Source: JBEHWX01 sp048498995
GTDB taxonomy: Bacteria > Bacteroidota > Ignavibacteria > OLB7
Length of the DNA stretch: 63,145 bases
Direction: 5' to 3'
Assembly (NCBI GenBank): GCA_048498995.1
Contig: JBEHWX010000024.1
Coordinates: 1-63,145 of the forward strand
The position numbers and the translations under genes were made by a program. Below, one piece after another: positions 1-8,500 of this stretch (within the stretch, counting starts at the first letter, position 1; the number at the start of each line of letters is the position of its first letter). Below the pieces are notes generated by a model that was not told where the DNA came from, searched no databases, and saw only the letters and a program-made list of their open reading frames with translations.

Positions 1-2
1 GC

Positions 3-266
3 AAGTGTCAGGGCGGCACTGCACCGCGCTTGATCGAAGCCGGCGTCGGCATGGCCGGCGGTACGCCCGGGCTGCTCGAGCACATGTTGCGCATCTTTTT
101 CGATGCCGGTGTGCTCCGCGACCCGCGGCAGCCGAAGTGCCGGAGACGACGCCCACGACGCCACCGGCCCCCATCCACGAAGAGCCGCCCGCACGACCTC
201 CGGGTCAGCCGGCGATTTCCTCATTCCGCATTCATCATTCTCACTTCTCTTCAAGCGTGCTCATAG
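3..266 (+). CDS. Possible 3' end of an unidentified gene (partial)
   Basis: Frame 3 is open from the left edge and reads plausibly coding for about 40 codons (GTAPRLIEAGVGMAGGTPG, then LLEHMLRIFFDAGVL). After about position 125 it becomes an Arg/Pro-rich string that looks non-coding, and the frame closes with TAG at 264-266. The other forward frame gives a Pro/Glu/Thr-rich string across 125-200, so a frameshift or a pseudogene end is possible. I do not recognise the family. If it is translated to the end it overlaps the proposed GTG start of the next gene by 10 bases. Confidence 0.25.
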   Translation, partial: KCQGGTAPRLIEAGVGMAGGTPGLLEHMLRIFFDAGVLRDPRQPKCRRRRPRRHRPPSTKSRPHDLRVSRRFPHSAFIILTSLQACS

Positions 267-1018
267 GAATGGTGCATCTGAAGCCGCTCCCCGGCTCGGC
301 CCGGTTCGGCGGCTCGCTCGATGAAGTCCTGGAGTGGGCGCTGGCCGATGCCGCCGCGCTCGCCGATGGGGGCATCGACGCGATCATGGTGGAGAATTAC
401 GGCGACGTTCCCTTCCGGAAGGATGAGGTGGAGCCGCATACCGTCGCAGCGATGGCGCGGATCGCCGCGGAGATCCGACGGAGCACCTCGGTGCCGCTCG
501 GGATCAACGTGTTGCGCAACGACGCCCGCTCGGCCATGGCGATCGCGGCCGTCTGCGGCGCCTCGATGATCCGCGTGAACGTCCATACCGGCGCCATGGC
601 GACCGATCAGGGGGTGATCGAGGGGCGCGCCTCGGCCACGCTCGACTACCGCCGCCGCCTCGGCGCCGGCGTGCGCATCCTCGCCGACGTCAACGTGAAG
701 CACGCGATGCCGCTTGTGCCGATCCCGGTCGAGATCGCCGCGGCCGACGCCGTGGAGCGGGGGCTTGCCGACGCGCTGATCGTCACCGGCACGCGAACCG
801 GCGTGGCCGCCGAGCTCGAGGAGATCGCCCGCGTCAAGAGCGCGGTCGATGCCCCGGTCTTCGCCGGCAGCGGCGTCTCGGCCGAAACGGTCGGCCAGAT
901 CCTCCGCGTCTGCGACGGCGCCATCGTCGGAAGCTGGCTCAAGGCCGACGGCGACGTTGCCCGTCCGGTCGATCGGGAGCGCGTGGAGCGGCTGGTGGAG
1001 GCCGCGCGCCGCTCGTGA
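257..1018 (+). CDS. BtpA/SgcQ-family TIM-barrel protein
   Basis: The product is about 253 aa and carries the BtpA-family opening motif (LIGMVHLKPLPGS) followed by a predicted alpha/beta barrel with conserved segments such as ENYGD, GINVLRND and RVNVHTG, and a C-terminal phosphate-binding-like stretch (FAGSGVSAETV, then GAIVGSWLK). BtpA was named for a role in photosystem I stability in cyanobacteria, but most relatives in non-phototrophs have no known reaction; SgcQ is a sugar-cluster homologue. The frame is open far upstream to position 5, but that extension is Arg/Pro-rich. I chose the GTG at 257 because it gives the family's usual N-terminus; the ATG at 269 would cut into the motif. A hairpin at 1067-1091 follows the gene. 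Family is confident, function is not. Confidence 0.85.
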   Translation: MLIGMVHLKPLPGSARFGGSLDEVLEWALADAAALADGGIDAIMVENYGDVPFRKDEVEPHTVAAMARIAAEIRRSTSVPLGINVLRNDARSAMAIAAVCGASMIRVNVHTGAMATDQGVIEGRASATLDYRRRLGAGVRILADVNVKHAMPLVPIPVEIAAADAVERGLADALIVTGTRTGVAAELEEIARVKSAVDAPVFAGSGVSAETVGQILRVCDGAIVGSWLKADGDVARPVDRERVERLVEAARRS

Positions 1019-1066
1019 GGTGAAGCCCGGCACCGCCCCGGCGCATCAGAACCTGATGGAAATGAA

Positions 1067-1091
1067 CGAGGGGGACCATCGGTCCCCCTCG
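1067..1091. terminator. Hairpin between convergent genes
   Basis: A perfect 11-bp stem (CGAGGGGGACC and its complement) with a 3-base loop lies between two convergent genes ending at 1018 and 1142. It has no T-run, so it is a terminator by position and structure only. It could serve both strands. Confidence 0.6.
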
Positions 1092-1141
1092 CATGTGTCG
1101 ATACCGGACTCGAGCTGTCGCGGCTTCGGCCCGGCGCCGTA

Positions 1142-3538
1142 TCAGCGGCGGACCATCACCTTCCCGACCACGCTTCCCATCTTCCCGGTCACGCGGATGA
1201 AGTAGGCGCCATCGGCCAGGCCGTCCGGCGCGTCGAGCGTCGCGAAGCCGGTGCTTCCGGGAGGAATGGTGCCGCGCGCGACGGCGCGGCCGAGCGGGTC
1301 GGCCACGTCCACCGCGAGCGATCCGCTTCCGTCGGGAGCGCTCACCCGCAGGCGGAACGCGCCGGCGTCGAAGTCCGCCTCCTCGATACGGAGGCCGTGG
1401 CTGGCGTCGGCGCGTCCGGCGACGCCGGCAAACGGCGACTCGGCGAGGATGAGGCCGTTGTAGCCGATCGTGATCGAGCGGCCGGCGCGCACCCCCTCGA
1501 ACTTCCGACGCAGGCCGTTCGGGAAGATCACGATGACGCTGTCGGCGACGGTCGCCTGTCCAAGCCCGAAGTTGAGCTCGTTGCTGTTCTGCGTGGCGGT
1601 GGTTCCTCCTCCACCGCCGGAAAGGACGCGGGTCATCATCATGCCGCCGGCATGGACGATCACGCGCGAGCCGTAGGCATCCTTCACCACCAGATCGGTC
1701 GGACTGCCGACGAGCCGGATCGAGAGCGAGCTCCCCTTCTTCTCGACGTCGTTTCTGAAGAGCTTCACTGCGTCGGTCGGGCTGGCCACGATCAGGTCCA
1801 TGTCGCCGTCGTGGTCGTAGTCGAGTCGGGCGGCGGTCCAGGCGCCGTGCACGAGCGCGCCGGTATGCCAGGTGACATCCTTGAAGTGGAATCCGGCGGC
1901 GGGACCCTCGTTCAGGTAGATCCGCGAAAGCCGCTTCGGCTCGCCGTTGGTGCCGACCGCGTTGTAGGCGTACTGACAGTGCCAGAGATCGAGGTAGCCG
2001 TCGAGATCGAGATCGAGCCAGACGGCGCCGAAGTTCATCTCGAAGAACTTGATGCCCGCCTGGCGGTGCACCTCGGTGAAGTGATAGTCCGGCGCCCCCT
2101 CGTTGCGGAAGAGGAGCGAGGGGTTCGAGACCTGCCCGCGCCAGTCGGGATGCCCGAGGTTCCCCACGAAGAGATCCATGTCGCCATCGTTGTCATAGTC
2201 GCCCCAGTCGGTGCCGGCGCCGTGGCCGAAGTAGCTGGGATCGGCCGTCGGAACGCCCTGCACGCCGACCACCGGCGCCAGATCCTGGAAGGTGCTGTTG
2301 CCGATGTTCCGGTAGAGGAAGTCCGGCGCCAGACGATAATTGGCCACGAAGAGATCGGGCCACGTATCGTTGTCGTAGTCGGTGGCGCTGGCGGCCCAGC
2401 AGTCGTAGTACGGCTCCGGCTCCGCCTGCGGAATGCCGCTGCTGGCGGTGATGTCCCGGAACGTGCCGTTCGGCTCCTGGTGCCAGAGACGGTCCTGGAA
2501 ATACTCCTCCTGCCCGGCGTTCTCCGTCCGACCGTTGGCGATAAAGAGGTCGAGATGCCCGTCGTGATCGAAATCGAGCCAGATCGGGGTGATCGTCGGC
2601 GCCGCGTTGGTGATGCCGGTCTGCTCGGTGATGTCGGTGAAGGTCCCGTTGCCGTTGTTCCGATAGATCCGGTCGGCATCGAAGCCGACCACGGCGTAGC
2701 AGTCCAGATCGCCGTCGTTGTCGATATCCCCCCAGGAGCTGCTGGAGGCGGTGATGCCGATGGTCGAGGCGACGTCGGTGAACGTTCCGTTCCGGTTGTT
2801 CTGGAAGAAAAACTGGCCGATGTGGATATCGTCCCATCCATCCCCATTCCAGTCGGCGACGCTGACGCGCGCCGATTTCAGCGCCTTTCCGGCGGCGTCG
2901 GTGATGCCGGCCGTCTTGGCGACATCGACCAGCGTCGCGGCCGGGGGCGAGGCCGAGCCGCTCCCCTTCGGGAAGTCGTAGGTCACCAGGGCGCGGACCA
3001 TGAAGTCGCCGCGGGCGGCGTGGTAGACGCCGGGGAAGCCGAAGGTCTGATCGACGGTGATCGCATCGTAGAGGAAGGAGCTGAGCGGGGCGGCCACGCC
3101 GTTGCCGTCGACGGCGAACATCGGCCCATCGGTCTGGACGCGATGCTGGATCACGATACGATCGTATCCATCGTAGTGGAGATTTCTGGCGCGCAGGTCG
3201 ATCGTGTCCCATCCCGGCGTGCCGTCGTAGTGAACCACGATCGGCTCGGTCAGGGCGTTGTAGGACCAGACCCAGCTCGTGGGTGAGAGCGATCCCTCGG
3301 CGGGATCGCCGACGATCCAGAGCGTATCGGCGCGGGCGGAATCACCGATCCAGTAGATATGGATCTCGTCGAGCCGGGCCGGGCCGGCCGGCACGAGCAT
3401 CATCGTCTCCTCCCAGCCGGCGACCGCGCTCGAATCGTACCCGGCGGGGACGTTGTTGTCGCGCTTGAGCAGGGTCTGCGCATCCAGGGGTAACGCGCCC
3501 ACGAGGAGCAGCGTGCATAACAGGAACAATATTCTCAT
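1142..3538 (-). CDS. Secreted FG-GAP/VCBS repeat protein with UnbV domain and T9SS-like tail
   Basis: The product is 798 aa. It starts with a Sec signal peptide (MRILFLLCTLLLVGALPLDA), has about 170 aa of beta-rich sequence, and then FG-GAP/VCBS repeats with Ca-binding-like loops (DWNGDGWDD, DIDNDGDLD, DFDHDGHLD, DYDNDGDMD, DLDLDGYLD, DYDHDGDMD). An ASPIC/UnbV-type domain follows (KDAYGSRVIVHAGG, then LNFGLGQA). The last 90 residues match a T9SS C-terminal sorting domain (ending GAYFIRVTGKMGSVVGKVMV), so the protein is probably exported through the outer membrane. The open frame extends upstream to 3910, but the signal peptide fixes the start at 3538. Repeats of this kind form beta-propellers in adhesins and integrin-like proteins; the ligand cannot be read from sequence. 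It diverges from the MATE gene. Confidence 0.9.
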   Translation of the reverse strand: MRILFLLCTLLLVGALPLDAQTLLKRDNNVPAGYDSSAVAGWEETMMLVPAGPARLDEIHIYWIGDSARADTLWIVGDPAEGSLSPTSWVWSYNALTEPIVVHYDGTPGWDTIDLRARNLHYDGYDRIVIQHRVQTDGPMFAVDGNGVAAPLSSFLYDAITVDQTFGFPGVYHAARGDFMVRALVTYDFPKGSGSASPPAATLVDVAKTAGITDAAGKALKSARVSVADWNGDGWDDIHIGQFFFQNNRNGTFTDVASTIGITASSSSWGDIDNDGDLDCYAVVGFDADRIYRNNGNGTFTDITEQTGITNAAPTITPIWLDFDHDGHLDLFIANGRTENAGQEEYFQDRLWHQEPNGTFRDITASSGIPQAEPEPYYDCWAASATDYDNDTWPDLFVANYRLAPDFLYRNIGNSTFQDLAPVVGVQGVPTADPSYFGHGAGTDWGDYDNDGDMDLFVGNLGHPDWRGQVSNPSLLFRNEGAPDYHFTEVHRQAGIKFFEMNFGAVWLDLDLDGYLDLWHCQYAYNAVGTNGEPKRLSRIYLNEGPAAGFHFKDVTWHTGALVHGAWTAARLDYDHDGDMDLIVASPTDAVKLFRNDVEKKGSSLSIRLVGSPTDLVVKDAYGSRVIVHAGGMMMTRVLSGGGGGTTATQNSNELNFGLGQATVADSVIVIFPNGLRRKFEGVRAGRSITIGYNGLILAESPFAGVAGRADASHGLRIEEADFDAGAFRLRVSAPDGSGSLAVDVADPLGRAVARGTIPPGSTGFATLDAPDGLADGAYFIRVTGKMGSVVGKVMVRR

Positions 3539-3631
3539 GGTTGCCTCGTGGGGGATGGACCGGACGTGACGTCGGTCGAGCCGTTGGCGGGCCCGGCGTC
3601 TGACGAGCGGACCGCCCGGCGGAACTTCCGC

Positions 3632-3690
3632 TGGCGGAATCCGATTGGCGGGATGCCGGTTGGCGGCATACCGGATGGCGGAGCTCGGCG
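3632..3690. repeat. Four-copy imperfect 14-15 nt tandem repeat
   Basis: Four tandem units begin TGGCGG (at 3632, 3646, 3661 and 3676), each followed by a variable half with CCG. The array sits in the 256-base gap between the divergent FG-GAP and MATE genes. No function is evident; slippage in a GC-rich spacer would explain it. Confidence 0.6.
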
Positions 3691-3700
3691 ACGCGACCGA

Positions 3701-3731
3701 GGAAGCTATCACCCCCGGCAGGAAAAGGCAA
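3701..3731 (-). promoter_or_regulatory. Possible promoter for the FG-GAP gene
   Basis: On the minus strand TTG (3729-3731) is followed after 20 bases by TAGCTTCC (3701-3708), two bases away from the Bacteroidota -7 box TAnnTTTG. The start codon is about 160 bases downstream. This is weak evidence from spacing and partial match only. Confidence 0.25.
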
Positions 3732-3794
3732 GAATCGAGGCGGTCGGCCCGGCCGCCTCGCGACGTTGATACGGGCAGGGAAGAATTCGATCGT

Positions 3795-5192
3795 ATGCGA
3801 TACTCGATGCAGGAGATTGGCCATGAAGTGCGCGCGATGCTCCGGCTCGCCATCCCGGTGGTCCTGGACCAACTGGGCATGATGAGCATGGGCTTCGTCG
3901 ACACCATCATGGTCGGGCGCCTCGGCCCGGAGGCGCTCGGAGCGGTGGGGATCGGCGCGTCGATCTATTTCGCGTTCATGGTCTTCGCCTGGGGCACCGT
4001 CGGCGCGATCACGCCGATCGTGGCGCACGCCTTCGGCGCCGGCGATCACGAGGAGATCGAGCACGCCGTCGGACAGGGATTCTGGGTGGCGCTCGGGCTG
4101 ACGATCATCGGCATCGGGCTGATGCAGCTTGCCGGCCCGATCCTTCGCGCGCTCGGCGAGCCGGAGGCGATCATCCCGACCGGCGTCAGCTTCATCCAGG
4201 CCCTTTCGATCGGCATGATCGCATCGCTCTGGTACGCGGTGCTCCGCGCGTTCACCGTCGGCCTGGGGCGCACCCGGATCACGATGGTGATCTCCTTCGG
4301 CGCGGCGATCGTGAACATCGTGGCCGACTACGTGATCATCTACGGCAAGCTCGGGCTCCCGGCGCTCGGCCCGGCCGGCTCGGGACTGGCCACCTCGGTG
4401 GTGCAGTGGACGATGCTCGGCGCGATGCTTCTCTACACGCTCCGCGAGGGGGAGCTCCGCCGCTACCGGATCTTCCGCCGCGCCCGACGGCCGGACATGG
4501 CGATGATCGCCCGGATCGTCCGCCTCGGCGCGCCGATCGGCGGCGGCAACACGCTCGAGGGGGGCGTCTTCGGGCTCACATCCCTGCTGATGGGGCAGAT
4601 CGGCACGATCGCGCTGGCCGCGCATCAGATCGCGATCAACGTCGCCTCCTTCACCTTCATGGTCCCGCTCGGCGTCTCGATGGCGATCACCACGCGCGTC
4701 GGCCAGTTCCTCGGCGCGCGCAACCTCGCCTCGGCCACGCTGGCCGGCTGGGTGGGAACGCTGGTCGCCGGACTCTTCATGGTGGTGACCGCGATCCTCT
4801 TCGTCACGATACCGGGGCCGATCATCGGCATCTACACCGGGAATTCGGATGTGATAGGCTACGCCTCCGGGCTGCTGATGATCGCCGGCGCGTTCCAGAT
4901 CTTCGACGGCGTGCAGGTGGCCGCCCAGGGAGCGCTCCGCGGCCTGAAGGATACCACGGTGCCGATGATGACCAACCTAGTGGCCTACTGGCTGATCGGC
5001 CTGCCGACCGGCTACCTGCTGGCGTTCACGTTCGGCCTCGGCGGCCAGGGGCTCTGGTGGGGACTGACGATGGGGCTGGCCGCCGCGGCGCTGATGCACT
5101 CGATCCGCTTCTCGAAGATGATCGACCGCTTCCGGCAGGAGGCGGCCGCCCCAGTTGGCGCGATCCCGGAGCCCGGTGCCACGGCCGGCTGA
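3795..5192 (+). CDS. MATE-family multidrug/toxin exporter
   Basis: The product is 465 aa, the normal length for a MATE transporter, with about 12 hydrophobic segments in two similar halves. The N-terminal family pattern is clear (LRLAIPVVLDQLGMMSMG, then VDTIMVGRLG), and the second half repeats it (RLGAPIGGGNTLEGGVFG, then AAHQIAINVASFTFMVPLG). MATE proteins export drugs, metabolites or toxins from the cytoplasm using a Na+ or H+ gradient; the substrate cannot be told here. The open frame runs upstream to 3645. I chose the ATG at 3795, which leaves a short cytoplasmic N-terminus and has a purine-rich AGGGAAG about 10 bases upstream. The gene is transcribed alone; repeat-rich spacer follows. 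Confidence 0.9.
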   Translation: MRYSMQEIGHEVRAMLRLAIPVVLDQLGMMSMGFVDTIMVGRLGPEALGAVGIGASIYFAFMVFAWGTVGAITPIVAHAFGAGDHEEIEHAVGQGFWVALGLTIIGIGLMQLAGPILRALGEPEAIIPTGVSFIQALSIGMIASLWYAVLRAFTVGLGRTRITMVISFGAAIVNIVADYVIIYGKLGLPALGPAGSGLATSVVQWTMLGAMLLYTLREGELRRYRIFRRARRPDMAMIARIVRLGAPIGGGNTLEGGVFGLTSLLMGQIGTIALAAHQIAINVASFTFMVPLGVSMAITTRVGQFLGARNLASATLAGWVGTLVAGLFMVVTAILFVTIPGPIIGIYTGNSDVIGYASGLLMIAGAFQIFDGVQVAAQGALRGLKDTTVPMMTNLVAYWLIGLPTGYLLAFTFGLGGQGLWWGLTMGLAAAALMHSIRFSKMIDRFRQEAAAPVGAIPEPGATAG

Positions 5193-5270
5193 ACTGCCGA
5201 CGGTACGCCCGACGCCGCGCCGCTTCAACGCCCGTTGTGAGTCATGCGCCGGCAATCGCGCATTGGAAGC

Positions 5271-5289
5271 CGCGCGTTTTCAGCGTGCG
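5271..5289 (+). repeat. TCTTCAG-family palindrome, copy 1
   Basis: A 6-bp stem (CGCGCG with CGTGCG, one G-T pair) closes a 7-base loop TTTTCAG. It is preceded by GGAAGC, a variant of the family's GGTAGGC lead-in. See the finding on covarying stems. Confidence 0.6.
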
Positions 5290-5330
5290 CCATCGCGCCA
5301 CCCTAAACCCCGGCCCGACGCCTCGGTAGG

Positions 5331-5349
5331 CGCACCTCTTCAGCCTGCA
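5331..5349 (+). repeat. TCTTCAG-family palindrome, copy 2 (decayed)
   Basis: The lead-in CGGTAGG and the loop TCTTCAG (5337-5343) are intact, but the arms CGCACC and CCTGCA pair at only three of six positions. I read it as a degenerate copy. Confidence 0.45.
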
Positions 5350-5360
5350 CCGCTTCACCT

Positions 5361-5400
5361 CGATGCTTCCGGAGCGATGCTCCGGAGCGATGCTTCCGAG
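5361..5400. repeat. Three-copy 13-14 nt tandem repeat
   Basis: The units CGATGCTTCCGGAG, CGATGCTCCGGAG and CGATGCTTCCGAG run head to tail. No function is apparent. Confidence 0.65.
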
Positions 5401-5480
5401 GGAGTTCGCCCACGACAACCACGACCGATGCCGGGAGGGCCGGGCGCCGATGGCGTCGGGCCCTTGTCGTTTTAAGGCTG

Positions 5481-5509
5481 TTGCCGGATGTGATGCGAGA
5501 GTATATTCC
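5481..5509 (+). promoter_or_regulatory. Possible promoter for the vWA/NHL gene
   Basis: TTG at 5481 is followed after 18 bases by TATATTCC at 5502-5509, a two-mismatch version of the Bacteroidota -7 box. A transcript starting about 7 bases later would begin shortly before the ATG at 5526, which supports that start over the upstream in-frame ATGs. Confidence 0.3.
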
Positions 5510-5525
5510 GGAGTTATTCAAGGTG

Positions 5526-8500
5526 ATGCACTCCTCTCGAATCATACCGCTTCTGGCCGCCCTTCTTTTGTTGGGCGCCGCCCGTCTTGGGGCCCAGAGC
5601 CTCATCGTCTTCAATGTCGATCTGTCCAGCTATCCCGAGGTCGGCGCCGACCTGATGGTGATGGACAGCCTCGGCAATCCGCTCCGCGATTTCAGCCCGG
5701 CGGATTTCGAGGTGATCGACGACATTCAGGACGTCAGCTCCACGGTCACCGTCGACTGCCCGCATCCGACCAATCCGTCGGCGTTCTCGGTGGTGCTGGC
5801 CAACGACCAGAGCGCCTCGATGAACGAGGACGCCGGCCGCGGCAAAACCCGGTTCGAGCTGATGAAGGAAGGGGTGACCGCATTCGTGCAGACGGTCGAC
5901 TTCACGCCGCCGACGATGGTGGCGATCACCGCGTTCGCCGACGCGCCGTCGATCGTCAGCGACTTCAAGAACACGACCACGCCGCTGATCAATTCGCTCG
6001 GCTCGATCACGCTCGGCGGCGGAACCGATTTCGCGCAGGCATTTCTCAACTCGCGCGCCGGGGCCATTCCGCTGCTGCGCACCCGCCCTGACACGGTGCG
6101 CAGGATCGTCGTGTTCCTGACCGACGGATTCCCGAACAACGCGCCGCCGGTCGGCCAGATCGTTTCGGAGGCGCTGGCGGCCGGCGTCCAGATCTACACG
6201 ATCGCCGTCGGCACGCCGATGACCGACGACCTGAAGTCGCTCGCGCTGATGACCAGCGGCATCCCCTACGGCAATGTTCAGACGCCGCTGGAGATGCAGG
6301 CGATCTACCGTCAGATCGCGCTGACCGGACGGGGCTACTCTCCCTGCCACATCCGCTGGCGGACCCATCTCGACTGCGCTCCCGGCGGCAAGAGCCATCA
6401 GGTGAAGATCACCCTCAAGACGAAGGGGGCGAGCAACGGCGTCGTCTATCAGGTTCCGACATCGAGCCTGGTGAGCCTGAAGGCCAACCCGGACCTGCTC
6501 TGGTTCGGCGGCGCGGCTCCCGGCGCCGGCGTGGACAAGCCGATCACGCTGACGGCGGTCAACTCCCCGATCACGATCAACGCCGGAACGGTCACCTCCG
6601 GCCAGCCCTTCACGGTGCTGAACTGGGGGGGCACGCCGCCGCCGTTCACGATCCTGGCCGGCTCCTCGCGCACGATCACGGTCCGGTTCACGCCGCCCGA
6701 CAGCGGCTCCTACAGCGCCAATCTTCAGCTTTCCTCCCTCCCCTGTTCCATCACGCCGATCCTTCTGGTCGGAGGGCTCCGCAGATCGGGGGCGAGCTCC
6801 TCGCTCCGGCTGCTGTCGCCGCTCGGCAAGGAGACCTTCGCCGGCTGCGACTCGGTGATGATCCGCTGGGGAGGGGTTGATCCGACCGACACGGTGAAGC
6901 TCGAGTATTCCAGCGACGACGGCGCCACCTGGCAGCCGATCACCGATCGGGCCACGGGACTCTCCTATCGGTGGATGCCGGCCGCCCCCGGCACCCGCTA
7001 TCGCGTCCGCGTGTCGGTGGAGGCGAGCGTCGATCACCGGATCACGACCGTGGCCGGCGGCGGCGCCGGCGATGACGGCGGGCAGGCCACCAGCGCCATC
7101 CTGAGCGCGCCGACCGGCGTGGCGATCGCCGACACCATCCTCTACATCGCCGAGTCGGGCGACAACCGCGTCCGCGTGGTCGACTTCCGAAGCGGCATCA
7201 TCAAGACGATCGCCGGCACCGGATTCCCCGGACACAGCAACGACGGCGGCCAGGCCTCCGCGGCACGGCTGTTCAATCCGAACGACGTGCTCCTGGTGGG
7301 CACCAAGCTCTACATCGCCGACTACAGCAACCACCGGGTCCGGATGGTGGACCTCGAGACCGGCATCATCACGACCGTCGCCGGCACCGGCAACTCCGGC
7401 TATTCGGGCGACGAGGGGCCGGCCACCTCCGCCGATCTCCAGTACCCGGCCTACCTGGCCTACGGCGGCAACGGCCTCTACATCACCGACTTCGGCAACG
7501 CGCGCATCCGACGGATCGATCTGTCGACCGGCATCATCCGGACGATCGCCGGCGGCGGCACCAATCCCTTCAGCGAGGGGCGCCCCGCGATCGAGGCGAT
7601 TCTGAAGAAGCCGGCCGGCATCGTCGTGGTCGGCGACACGCTCTTCATCGCGGAGTCGGGAGGGGCGAAGGTCCGCCGCGTCGATCTGAAGACCGGCATC
7701 TTCACGACCTACGCCGGCACCGGCACCGCTGGCTACGGCGGCGACAACGGCCCGGCCGACCAGGCGATGTTCGACACCCCGATCGGACTGGAGGCCACCG
7801 CCGGCGCGCTCTTCGTCGCCGACGCCAACAACAACCGGATCAGGCGGATCGACTTCGACACGCGCATCGTCACCACGTTCGCCGGCACCGGCCAGCCCGG
7901 ATTCTCCGGCGACGACGGGGACGCGCTTGCCGCCAGGCTCAATTATCCGGGGCGCCCGGTCTCCTCGGCCTCCGCGCTGCTGGTGCCGGACGTGCGCAAC
8001 AACCGGGTCCGCTCGATCTCCTTCGGCCGCATCGCCGGCGAGGATGCCTCGACCAGCTCCTTCGGCGTCACCGTCCCCCGCGTGTCGATCTCCTCGACGA
8101 TCGCCGGCAAGCAGGTCGATCTCGGACGGATGGCGCTCGGACGGACGCGTGACTCGCTCGTGGCCACGGCGATCTGCAACACCGGTGATCAGCCCCTCAG
8201 AATCGATTCGATCACGATCGCCGGAGCGAACCCCGGGGACTTCAGCGTCACCGGCGGCGTGCTCGGCAGCGAGATTCCGCCGGGAGGATGCCGCTCGATC
8301 GAGCTGGTGTTCCGCCCTGGAGCGGTCGGCGCGCGCGACGCGATCGCGGTCGTCCATGGAGGGTGCGCCGCCTCGGACACGCTCCGTCTGGCCGGCACCG
8401 GCATCGCCCCGTGCAACGACACATCGCTCGTCTTCGCCGATCTCGGCGTGGTGGCGGTCTCGGCGACCTCCGAGGCCACGCTCACCACCGCGATCTGCAA

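Larger units (their letters stand above)
5193..5525. other. Intergenic spacer with palindromes and a short tandem repeat
   Basis: This 333-base gap holds no convincing gene. It contains two copies of the TCTTCAG-type palindrome (5271-5289 and 5331-5349), a three-copy 13-14 nt tandem repeat (5361-5400) and a possible promoter for the next gene (5481-5509). Confidence 0.6.
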
